Shown here piece by piece: positions 1 through 6,871 of a stretch of DNA of 13,360 bases (positions are counted from its first letter, which is position 1; each line of letters opens with the position of its first letter). The notes beneath the pieces are model-generated. The model did no database searches and had not been told where the DNA came from. It saw only the letters and a program-made list of their open reading frames with translations. The translations under genes and the position numbers were made by a program. This DNA is from Methanomassiliicoccaceae archaeon UBA480. Lineage in GTDB: Archaea > Thermoplasmatota > Thermoplasmata > Methanomassiliicoccales > Methanomethylophilaceae. Location: contig DAXO01000045.1 of the NCBI GenBank assembly GCA_002506425.1, positions 337 through 13,696 of the forward strand. The letters are read 5' to 3'.

Positions 1-953
1 GGGTCAACAACATCTTCTCCACAGAATCGGATGAGATGTTCGGGTTCACCGAAGCAGAGGTAAAAAGGATACTATCTGACTACGGGCACCCTGAGAGATT
101 CGAAGAGGCGAAGTCGTGGTATGACGGATATCGCTTCGGAGACGTAGAGGTATACAATCCTTTCAGCATCATGAACTATGTTTCAGAGAAGTTCGAACCT
201 GCGTCTTATTGGGTGAACTCAGGAGGCGATTGGATTGTCAGGAAGCTTCTTAAGAGCATCGATGACCGGAATTATGGGAACATTCTGAAGCTATTGGCAG
301 GAGAGGCTCTGACAAGGGAGCTGAGTCCGACAGCCGCATATTCCGAAATTAGCGGCGCGGGCATTTCCCTGTATAGTCTCATGACCATGACTGGATATCT
401 GAGGGCAGTTCCCATCGGAGATGGAGATTATAACATATCTCTGCCGAATAGAGAGGTTAGAAACCTTGTTACAACCGTGATGGGAGCCGTTGAACCTGTC
501 GGAAGGAGTACAATCGATGAGTTCAACGAAGCTGTCCTCGAAAAGAACGGTAAGAAAATAGAGTCTGCCCTCGGTACTGTCCTCCTGTCGGGAAGCTACT
601 TCAATCTTGTGGATGAGAATTCGTACGTCTTGGTGGTGATGACCCTTATGCATGCGATGGGTCGCAGATACGACATCCGTACAGAAGTGGAGCAAGGAAA
701 CGGAAGGATCGATCTAATAATGAGGCCCAGGTCTGCCGGGACCTTTCCCATGGTGATGGAGTTCAAGAAAGTGAGCTCCGAGAAGGAACTGGTTCCAGCT
801 GCTGAAGCTGCTATCAAGCAGATCCATGAGAAGAAGTACTATCTCGGAATGGAAGGGGATGTTATTCTGATGGGCATGTCGTTTTTCGGCAAGATTCCTC
901 GGGTTCTCATCGAGGCGGTCCGCGCAGATCATCCGGATTGTAGAAAGGCATGA
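1..953 (+). CDS. AAA-ATPase-like / PD-(D/E)XK nuclease-family protein, 5' end cut by window edge
   Basis: The frame is open from base 3 (VNNIFSTESDE before the first ATG at 36), so the gene starts outside the window and the ATG at 36 is internal. The visible part resembles the 'AAA-ATPase_like' plus PDDEXK_9 proteins common in gut anaerobes and methanogens: FGFTEAEV, then WYDGYRFG and VYNPFSI (residues 28-45 counted from the ATG at 36), which belong to the end of the ATPase module. A C-terminal nuclease-like core follows, with GRIDLI (Asp226) and MEFKK (Glu242, Lys244), which match the D...ExK signature. The Walker motifs would lie upstream and cannot be seen. Cellular role and substrate are unknown for the family. 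Wobble positions are clearly richer in A/T than in the genes to the right, suggesting acquired DNA. Family assignment is fairly sure; activity is not. Confidence 0.85.
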   Translation, partial: VNNIFSTESDEMFGFTEAEVKRILSDYGHPERFEEAKSWYDGYRFGDVEVYNPFSIMNYVSEKFEPASYWVNSGGDWIVRKLLKSIDDRNYGNILKLLAGEALTRELSPTAAYSEISGAGISLYSLMTMTGYLRAVPIGDGDYNISLPNREVRNLVTTVMGAVEPVGRSTIDEFNEAVLEKNGKKIESALGTVLLSGSYFNLVDENSYVLVVMTLMHAMGRRYDIRTEVEQGNGRIDLIMRPRSAGTFPMVMEFKKVSSEKELVPAAEAAIKQIHEKKYYLGMEGDVILMGMSFFGKIPRVLIEAVRADHPDCRKA

Positions 954-1100
954 CCCTTTCGACATCCTCGTTGAACAGTCTGTAATGATGCCTCGTGGCG
1001 GCTTCCATAAATACGATCCGGTCGCAACTACGTGTATTGAGTTCGCATAGACATTCGTCACGCGACTCTTCCTCGTAGCGGTCAAGTGTCGTTAGATAAC

Positions 1101-1110
1101 GCTTTTATCG
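1101..1110 (+). promoter_or_regulatory. Putative TATA box of the thrBC operon
   Basis: GCTTTTATCG is AT-rich in a GC-rich setting and centred about 33 nt before the thrB ATG. No convincing Shine-Dalgarno site stands between it and the start, so a very short or absent leader is likely. This match is weaker and farther from its ATG than the other TATA boxes in the window. Confidence 0.45.
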
Positions 1111-1138
1111 ATGTCGTCGGTACGGTCGACAGGATATA

Positions 1139-2071
1139 ATGACCGACGAATGGATTCGTGTGGCGGCGCCGGCGACCACCTCCAACATAGGGGCGGGATT
1201 CGACGTCTTCGGACTTGCTCTGAAGGAGCCCTATGACGTGATCGAGGGAAGGAAAATCGACTCCGGCATCATCATATCTGAGGTCAGCGGACCCGGTTCC
1301 GAGGGGATCCCGAAGGATCCCGAGAAGAACTCGGTCGGAATCGCGGCCGCCGAGGTCCTCCGCAGATGCGGTGCGGATTTCGGTATAGAACTGAAGATCA
1401 AGAAGGGTATCAGACCCTGCAGCGGTATAGGGTCTTCCGGCGCATCCGCGGCTGGAGGAGCCTATCTGGCACACATCCTCTGCGGAGAGAAGCTTACCCC
1501 CACCGAGGTTGTGCTGTGCGCTGCCCATGCGGAGGATGTAACGTCCGGCGGATTCCATGCGGACAACGTGGCGCCCTGCGTCCTTGGAGGATTCACCATC
1601 ATACGCTCCTATGAGCCCTTCGAGGTCGTGAAGATCGAGCCCCCCAAGGATCTGGGTATCGTCATAGCGATGCCTGACGTAATGGTTCCCACTAAAGAGG
1701 CCAGGGCCATCCTGCCCAAGGAGGTCTCCGTCAAGGACATGGTCTTCCATATCGGCAACGCATCCACGATGGTGTATGCCATGATGACCGGCGATCTCGG
1801 GCTCATAGGAAGGTCCGTCAAGGACGTGTTCTCCGAGCCTGCCAGGGCCTGCCTGGTCCCATACATCAAGGAGGCTGAGTCCCAGGCCAAGTCGAACGGC
1901 GCCATCGCGTCCTTCCTCGGCGGATCGGGGCCCTGCATAATATCATTCTACAACAAGAGCTCCCACGAAGGGGAGCACATAGCCGAGAGCATCAGGAGGA
2001 TGTACTCGGAGCACGATATGAAGTGCGATACCTGGATCACGGAGCCCGGCTCCGGTTGCAGGAGGATCTGA
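1139..2071 (+). CDS. thrB: Homoserine kinase
   Basis: Phosphorylates L-homoserine with ATP to give O-phospho-L-homoserine, the substrate of the next gene; cytosolic, GHMP kinase superfamily. The 310-residue length is normal for the family. Motif 1 is PATTSNIGAGFD (residues 11-22). The glycine-rich ATP-binding motif 2 is PCSGIGSSGASAAGG (93-107), and motif 3 is ASFLGGSGPCIISF (257-270). GGFHADNVAPC (from about 137) is also typical of homoserine kinases. The ATG at 1139 puts motif 1 at the usual distance from the N-terminus. The gene ends in TGA one base before the thrC ATG, so the two are translated from one message. GHMP members such as mevalonate kinase are excluded by the N-terminal motif and by the threonine synthase neighbour. 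Confidence 0.95.
   Translation: MTDEWIRVAAPATTSNIGAGFDVFGLALKEPYDVIEGRKIDSGIIISEVSGPGSEGIPKDPEKNSVGIAAAEVLRRCGADFGIELKIKKGIRPCSGIGSSGASAAGGAYLAHILCGEKLTPTEVVLCAAHAEDVTSGGFHADNVAPCVLGGFTIIRSYEPFEVVKIEPPKDLGIVIAMPDVMVPTKEARAILPKEVSVKDMVFHIGNASTMVYAMMTGDLGLIGRSVKDVFSEPARACLVPYIKEAESQAKSNGAIASFLGGSGPCIISFYNKSSHEGEHIAESIRRMYSEHDMKCDTWITEPGSGCRRI
2060..2065 (+). promoter_or_regulatory. Shine-Dalgarno site of thrC inside the 3' end of thrB
   Basis: AGGAGG lies 7 nt before the thrC ATG and within the last codons of thrB. It indicates coupled translation and fixes the thrC start. Confidence 0.8.
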
Positions 2072-2072
2072 A

Positions 2073-3290
2073 ATGGCTGCACACAAGGTTATCTGCTGGG
2101 ACTGCGGAGCGGAGGTCGACGACCCGTTCGTCAACACCTGCCCCAAATGCGGCGGTCTTCTGACCGTCAAGATGGATCTCGAACCCGTCAAGGAGATGAA
2201 GCCCGAGGATCTGCGCTCGGTTCCCATGGGAGTATGGAGGTACGCGCCGTTCATGCCCGTGGACCCCGCGCACAAGGTCTCCATCCAGGAGGGCGGGACC
2301 CCCCTGTATCCGACCAGGGCCCTCGGAGCCGAGGTCGGAGTCGTCAATTCGTTCGTGAAGTTCGAGGGGCTCAACCCCACCGGTTCCTTCAAGGACCGCG
2401 GCATGACCATAGGGGTCTCCCGCGCCAACGAGCTCGGAGCCAAGGTCGTGGGATGCGCCTCCACCGGGAACACCTCCGCCGCCCTTGCGGCATATGCGGC
2501 CAAGGCAGGGATGAAGTGCGCCGTCTTCCTTCCCTCCGGAAAGGTCGCAATGGGCAAGCTCGCCCAGGCCCTGTTCTTCGGAGCCAAGGTCCTCTCCATC
2601 GACGGCAACTTCGACGATGCCCTCGCTCTCGCCAGGAAGATGGCCGAAGAGAAGAAGCTCTACCTCCTCAACTCCATCAACCCGTACAGGCCGGAGGGAC
2701 AGAAGTCCGTGCTGTTCGAGATCATGGACCAGCTGAGGTATGATGTCCCCGACAGGATCATCCTTCCCGTCGGCAATGCCGCCAACATCTGGGCCGTCTA
2801 CAAGGCCATCACCGAGCTCCAGGAGGTCGGATGGATCGACAAGGTGCCCATGCTGACCGGAATCCAGGCCGAGGGCGCGTCCCCGGTCGCCAAGGCCTTC
2901 GCCCACCACACCGCGGACTTCATCCCCGAGGAGCATCCCGAGACGGTCGCCACCGCTATCAGGATCGGAAACCCCATCAGCGGAAGGAAGGCCCTGAAGG
3001 CCATCTACTCCACCGGAGGATACGCGACCACCGTCACCGACGAGGAGATCATCAGCGCTCAGCAGCTCCTCGGAAGGAAGGAGGGCGTCTGCGTGGAGCC
3101 CGCTTCCGCCGCATCCGTCGCAGGACTCAGGAAGCTCCGTGCCGAGGGAGTCATCGACAGGGACGAGCGCGTCGTGTGCATATGCACCGGCAACGGCCTG
3201 AAGGACCCCGACACCATAATCAACAACTGCGCCCCGCCCATACAGTGCGGGAACTCCGTCGCGGACGTCGAGAGGATCCTCTCCGAGTGA
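2073..3290 (+). CDS. thrC: Threonine synthase
   Basis: PLP enzyme that converts O-phosphohomoserine and water to L-threonine and phosphate; cytosolic, last step of the pathway. At 405 residues it matches the archaeal form. An N-terminal zinc ribbon carries two cysteine pairs (Cys8/Cys11 and Cys23/Cys26, the latter in CPKCGG). The PLP lysine is Lys107 in NPTGSFKDRGM, and the phosphate-cup motif STGNTSAALAAY follows at about 130-141. CTGNGLKDP near the C-terminus is characteristic of threonine synthases. Cotranscribed with thrB (1-nt gap, strong Shine-Dalgarno). The last 230 bases are covered on the other strand by the run-on part of the hel308 frame; the ThrC sequence there stays normal, so thrC is the constrained gene in the overlap. 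Confidence 0.96.
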   Translation: MAAHKVICWDCGAEVDDPFVNTCPKCGGLLTVKMDLEPVKEMKPEDLRSVPMGVWRYAPFMPVDPAHKVSIQEGGTPLYPTRALGAEVGVVNSFVKFEGLNPTGSFKDRGMTIGVSRANELGAKVVGCASTGNTSAALAAYAAKAGMKCAVFLPSGKVAMGKLAQALFFGAKVLSIDGNFDDALALARKMAEEKKLYLLNSINPYRPEGQKSVLFEIMDQLRYDVPDRIILPVGNAANIWAVYKAITELQEVGWIDKVPMLTGIQAEGASPVAKAFAHHTADFIPEEHPETVATAIRIGNPISGRKALKAIYSTGGYATTVTDEEIISAQQLLGRKEGVCVEPASAASVAGLRKLRAEGVIDRDERVVCICTGNGLKDPDTIINNCAPPIQCGNSVADVERILSE

Positions 3291-5626
3291 TCCGTCCAAG
3301 GAAGGGGGCCGAGCGCCCTCTTCCACTTTAGACAACTTATCAAGCAACTTCGGAAATCGAAAAGGCTGGACTGCCGCGGTCCGTCGGCATGCCCGTTCTC
3401 GTCCTTTCCTGCATCGTGCGATTCCGCGCCGGGCTCCCCGTAAGCCGCGGCCATCTCGTCGAGCATCGCGGCCTCCTCCTCTGAAGGAGAGGAGTATCTC
3501 TCCTCTGTCCTCCCCCCTCCGGTCTGCTTCACGAGGCTGGCGGCCAGGGACGGCCCGATGCCCGGCATCATGGCCAGGGCCTTCACATCCGCTGTCGCCA
3601 GATCGGATCTAGAACGGTATCCCGCGTCGTACAGTCTTCTCGCCCTGCTGCGGCCGACTCCGCGCAGGGAGACCAGGTCCACAAGCTCCTCCGTCACGCC
3701 GTATCTTATCCTGACCGTGAGTGGGCGGATCCTGCGGATGGCATCCGGATTGAAGATGTAGGCTATCTCGGACATGGCGTAGATTATCCAGTCCATCATG
3801 TCGACCTTTGAGCGGATGTCGCCGGGACCTATGCCGAGGGTCTTCGTCATCGTCTCCTCGTCGGTCTCGGAGATCCATTCATCGATCAGGAGCGCAACCT
3901 TGAGATCGCTTTTGAAGAGCTCGTACATGTATTCGTCGCAATTCATCGGATCCACCAGGAAGCGTTCATCGAATTCATCGATGAGAGCGTTCAGCCTGTC
4001 CTCGTCCGCCTTCTTGGGGTACATACCGATCACATCCGGGGTCATGGCTGCGGCTATCAGTATCAGTATATCCTCGGTGGATTCGTCGATCCTTTCGACG
4101 GCGTCGCGGAGCATCGATGCGGAGACCGGGTCTATGTACAGGTCGGAGACCCTCTTGCCGAAGGGAAGCACCGCTATGCGGTCTCCTATCCTCTCGGCCA
4201 TCTTCTCCCTCACCAGGTAGTCCACCGTTTCGGACACCACGCTCTCGACTCCGAGGAGCTGGGATGTGGTTCCGAAGAACGTGTCGCGAAGGAATTCCAC
4301 GATCCCGTCCTCGGTCTCCGCGTCCCCCGTTGCCAGGATCCCGAGGATATGTCCTTTGATGGCGTTCCCGACGAAGAGCTTGGATTTGACCGTCTCCGTG
4401 TCATGCTCGATATAGTCCTCGAACAGATGGTCTGAGTCCCTCTGGTTCTTGGCGACCAGCACCGCTTCTCCGTACGGGTCGTAGCCAGGTCTTCCGGCGC
4501 GCCCGCACATCTGCTTGACCTCCATGACGGAGATCGGAACGTTGGAACCGTTCTCGAAGCGGTGGGTATCCCTCACAACCACCCTGCGGGCGGGCAGGTT
4601 GATCCCCGCTGCGAGGGTAGGCGTTGCGACGATGCATTTGATCCTCCCGGCCTTGAACGATTCCTCGACGGTCCTCCGCTGTCCGTAGGTGAGTCCCGCA
4701 TTGTGGAAGGCGGCACCTTTGGACACGAGGGTCGCGAGCTTCCTGCCCATATCGGTGGATTCCGCTTCGCCTTCCAGAGCCAGCTTCTCGGCGGCGGTCA
4801 GCTCGTGGCCCGCAATCGGGGCCAGAACGTCGGCCACACGGGATGCCACGGCTTCCGTGGACCTCCTGGAGTTGACGAACACCAGGCACTGCCCCCCGTC
4901 CTGCACGGCCTGGACCACGAGCGATTCCACTTCATCGCCTTTGCCGGGCACTTCCACCGTCCTTCCGTCCTCGAATCTCAGCTCCCCGTCGAGGTAGACG
5001 CCCTCGTGGAGGGGGACCGGTCTCCAGTCGCTGCGCACCAGCTCGGCATGCAGCCACTCGGCAAGGTCGGATGCGTTGGATATGGTTGCAGAAAGAGCTA
5101 TGATCTGCATCTCCGGAAGCTTCCGGATGAGCTTGGTGAGGGCTATCTCCAGGGTCGGCCCCCTCCCCGGATCGTGGATCATGTGGATCTCGTCGGCTAT
5201 GACGAGGCGAACCCCTTCTATCCATGGGCTCCCGTGCCTTATCATCGAATCCGTCTTCTCGGATGTGGCGACGACGACATCCGCGTCGGACAGGCCCCTG
5301 TCCTCGCTGTCCAGATCGCCCGTGCTCATGTGGACCTTGAATCCCATGGCATCCGCGAATCTCTGGAAGTCGTCGCGCTTCTCCGATGCCAGAGCCTTGA
5401 GCGGCACGATGTATAGCACCCTGCCTCTCTTCTCAGCCAGCATCTTCAGCGCGGGGATCATCCCTATGAGCGACTTTCCGCTCGCGGTGGGTATGGCGGC
5501 CACGAGGTTCCTCCCCTCGAGAGCCACCGGCACGGCCTCGGCCTGCGGTGGATGGAGCTCCCTGAAACCTGCTGAAAGAAGCAGGTCGGAAACGGAGTCA
5601 GGAATGTCCAGCTCGTCTACCCTCAT
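3059..5626 (-). CDS. hel308: Hel308 (Hjm) superfamily 2 DNA helicase, with run-on C-terminus
   Basis: ATP-dependent 3'-5' DNA helicase of the Ski2 group that acts at stalled forks and recombination intermediates. Counting from the chosen ATG at 5626: Q-motif PPQAE (26-30), Walker A PTASGKS (46-52), DEIH (145-148), SAT (179-181), motif VI QMCGRAGRPG (372-381), then winged-helix, ratchet and a helix-hairpin-helix end (about 650-700). The frame opens upstream at 5713, but MRVDELDIP at 5626 matches Hel308 N-termini and lies about 28 nt from a TATA box. Homology stops near residue 758, at a PCNA-binding-like QSSLFDF. The frame then reads CGA (3352-3350) and continues 97 codons, more than two thirds of them antisense to thrC, with no recognisable fold. 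The functional end is probably near 3350; see findings. Confidence 0.93.
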   Translation of the reverse strand: MRVDELDIPDSVSDLLLSAGFRELHPPQAEAVPVALEGRNLVAAIPTASGKSLIGMIPALKMLAEKRGRVLYIVPLKALASEKRDDFQRFADAMGFKVHMSTGDLDSEDRGLSDADVVVATSEKTDSMIRHGSPWIEGVRLVIADEIHMIHDPGRGPTLEIALTKLIRKLPEMQIIALSATISNASDLAEWLHAELVRSDWRPVPLHEGVYLDGELRFEDGRTVEVPGKGDEVESLVVQAVQDGGQCLVFVNSRRSTEAVASRVADVLAPIAGHELTAAEKLALEGEAESTDMGRKLATLVSKGAAFHNAGLTYGQRRTVEESFKAGRIKCIVATPTLAAGINLPARRVVVRDTHRFENGSNVPISVMEVKQMCGRAGRPGYDPYGEAVLVAKNQRDSDHLFEDYIEHDTETVKSKLFVGNAIKGHILGILATGDAETEDGIVEFLRDTFFGTTSQLLGVESVVSETVDYLVREKMAERIGDRIAVLPFGKRVSDLYIDPVSASMLRDAVERIDESTEDILILIAAAMTPDVIGMYPKKADEDRLNALIDEFDERFLVDPMNCDEYMYELFKSDLKVALLIDEWISETDEETMTKTLGIGPGDIRSKVDMMDWIIYAMSEIAYIFNPDAIRRIRPLTVRIRYGVTEELVDLVSLRGVGRSRARRLYDAGYRSRSDLATADVKALAMMPGIGPSLAASLVKQTGGGRTEERYSSPSEEEAAMLDEMAAAYGEPGAESHDAGKDENGHADGPRQSSLFDFRSCLISCLKWKRALGPLPWTDHSERILSTSATEFPHCMGGAQLLIMVSGSFRPLPVHMHTTRSSLSMTPSARSFLSPATDAAEAGSTQTPSFLPRSC
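3300..3324 (+). terminator. Hairpin between convergent thrC and hel308
   Basis: A 10-bp stem (GGAAGGGGGC pairing with GCCCTCTTCC, one G-U wobble on the + strand) encloses a 5-nt loop, 10 nt after the thrC stop. No clean T-run follows, so it may act as an RNA 3'-end structure rather than an intrinsic terminator. If hel308 ends near 3350 it sits exactly between the two genes. Confidence 0.5.
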
Positions 5627-5647
5627 GGATGCTCGGAATATCGCGAC

Positions 5648-5660
5648 GGTTATGTATTTG
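5648..5660 (-). promoter_or_regulatory. TATA box of hel308
   Basis: On the minus strand this reads CAAATACATAACC, centred about 28 nt before the ATG at 5626. It supports a leaderless transcript and argues against the upstream in-frame ATG at 5713, which lies before the box. Confidence 0.6.
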
Positions 5661-5690
5661 TCGCGCGGACCGCGCATCCTTCCCCTCATG

Positions 5691-5698
5691 TTTAAGAA
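5691..5698 (+). promoter_or_regulatory. TATA box of the transglutaminase-like gene
   Basis: TTTAAGAA is centred about 27 nt before the ATG at 5721 and only about 18 nt before the alternative in-frame ATG at 5712. This favours 5721 as the start of a leaderless message. It lies back to back with the hel308 box in a 94-bp divergent promoter region. Confidence 0.55.
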
Positions 5699-5720
5699 CG
5701 GTGCGCCAATCATGTGTCAG

Positions 5721-6806
5721 ATGAATTCCAGGACGATTTCGATTTTGGCTGTATCGGCGCTCCTTCTGATGGCGGTTGCCGCCGCGGTCCCTTCGTCCGA
5801 CGCAGATTCCACGTCGTTCTACGAAGGGCAGCTGGACGTCAACGGCTCCAAGCTCATGGAGAAGCTGGAGGGCATGTTCGCCGAGGCCGAGAAGAACCCC
5901 TCGGACAGCATTTCCGTCAGCTATGCCTTCGAGAAACCGATACTCCTCGACGAAGGCACCGCGGAGTCGTACGCGAAAGGTCTGGTCAAGGATGTCCTGG
6001 CTGCATACTATCTGTCGGATCCGTCGCCCATATGGCTGTGGGATCTGCCCGTGTCACCGGTCTCGGATGTCGATACGACATCTGCGAAGACGACGGTGAC
6101 CCTCGACGGCAGGACCGTGACCTACGATATCCTGATATCGGTATCCTTCGAACTCTCGGTCCCGGACAGCTTCAGGAACGATCCGTCGACGGAAACAAAC
6201 GAGATCCTTACGGCCATCGAGGCCGTCAAGGCCGAGCTGTCTGCGTACGAGGGGTCCGTAGAGGACAAGGCGTCCTCGATCAACGACAGGCTCAGGGGGA
6301 TAGCGTCGAAGACCGATGAAGAAGGCACGGTGAGCACGATATACGACGCCCTGGTCGAAGGAGAATCCTCTTCGGCCGGAGTGGCCGCCGCTTTCACTGC
6401 CCTCTGCAGGGCCAGCGGGATGGACGTCGTCACCGTGGCGGGTTCCGTCATGACGGGTTCCGACGGCTCCATGGAGGCCGGATACTGGAATGCCGTTCTC
6501 GACGGGGAGTCCTGGTACGCCGTCGACTGCACGTGGAACTCTTCGACGTCTAAGAACTGCCTTATGGCCGGAGTGACCACGGAGATGTCATTCGCTCAGT
6601 CCACGGAGAGGTTCGGCTCCACCCACTCAGCGAATGCCTCGCAGCTCGGTTCGTCCCTCGAATCGCCCCAGATCTCGAATTCAGGTGTTGAATGGCCTGA
6701 TGAGAGGGGATTCTTCGAGAAGTACGGCATGTATCTGTTCGCAACCCTGGTCGCCGCCATAGTGGTGATAACTCTGTTGCACGCCGTTCGCGTCGGAGAC
6801 GTGTGA
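5721..6806 (+). CDS. Exported, membrane-anchored transglutaminase-fold protein, probably inactive
   Basis: 361 residues. An N-terminal signal sequence (hydrophobic run about 6-23, followed by a polar stretch from about 25) and a single C-terminal membrane helix (about 335-355) with a short basic tail predict a type I protein facing outside. Residues about 205-275 resemble bacterial and archaeal transglutaminase-like domains: IYDALVEGESSSAGVAAAF, LCRASGM, GYWNAVLDG and WYAVDCTWN. By hand alignment the catalytic Cys is replaced by Ser218 and the His by Gly254; only Asp269 remains. Residues 30-200 are unrecognised, acidic and rich in Ser/Thr. It is probably a binding or structural domain at the cell surface rather than a protease. 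Divergent from hel308 with no obvious functional link. An earlier in-frame opening exists only as antisense of hel308. Confidence 0.8.
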   Translation: MNSRTISILAVSALLLMAVAAAVPSSDADSTSFYEGQLDVNGSKLMEKLEGMFAEAEKNPSDSISVSYAFEKPILLDEGTAESYAKGLVKDVLAAYYLSDPSPIWLWDLPVSPVSDVDTTSAKTTVTLDGRTVTYDILISVSFELSVPDSFRNDPSTETNEILTAIEAVKAELSAYEGSVEDKASSINDRLRGIASKTDEEGTVSTIYDALVEGESSSAGVAAAFTALCRASGMDVVTVAGSVMTGSDGSMEAGYWNAVLDGESWYAVDCTWNSSTSKNCLMAGVTTEMSFAQSTERFGSTHSANASQLGSSLESPQISNSGVEWPDERGFFEKYGMYLFATLVAAIVVITLLHAVRVGDV

Positions 6807-6827
6807 ACTATGGGGGATAATTACATT

Positions 6828-6838
6828 ACTATATATAC
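6828..6838 (+). promoter_or_regulatory. TATA box of lonB
   Basis: ACTATATATAC is the strongest TATA element in the window, in a local AT-rich patch. Initiation about 25 nt downstream would leave a leader of roughly 10-15 nt, just enough to hold the GGAGGAG ribosome site at 6860-6866. Confidence 0.75.
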
Positions 6839-6859
6839 AACATCAAACACACACTTACC

Positions 6860-6866
6860 GGAGGAG
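6860..6866 (+). promoter_or_regulatory. Shine-Dalgarno site of lonB
   Basis: GGAGGAG stands 5 nt before the ATG at 6872 and fixes that start. It contrasts with the leaderless look of nadM, purC and hel308. Confidence 0.8.
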
Positions 6867-6871
6867 ATAGC

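Noticed and set aside
954..1138. Possible small gene or RNA between the first gene and thrB
   Set aside because: Apart from the TATA-like element near the end and a CATAAATACG near 1006-1015, I see no tRNA fold, conserved frame or strong hairpin.
2037..3347. A 436-codon minus-strand frame opposite thrC
   Set aside because: Antisense shadow with low-complexity Gly/Asp/Leu content; thrC is the evident gene.
5076..5711. Long plus-strand frame joined in phase with the transglutaminase-like gene
   Set aside because: This part is antisense to conserved hel308 and precedes the TATA box and signal peptide; it is a coding shadow.
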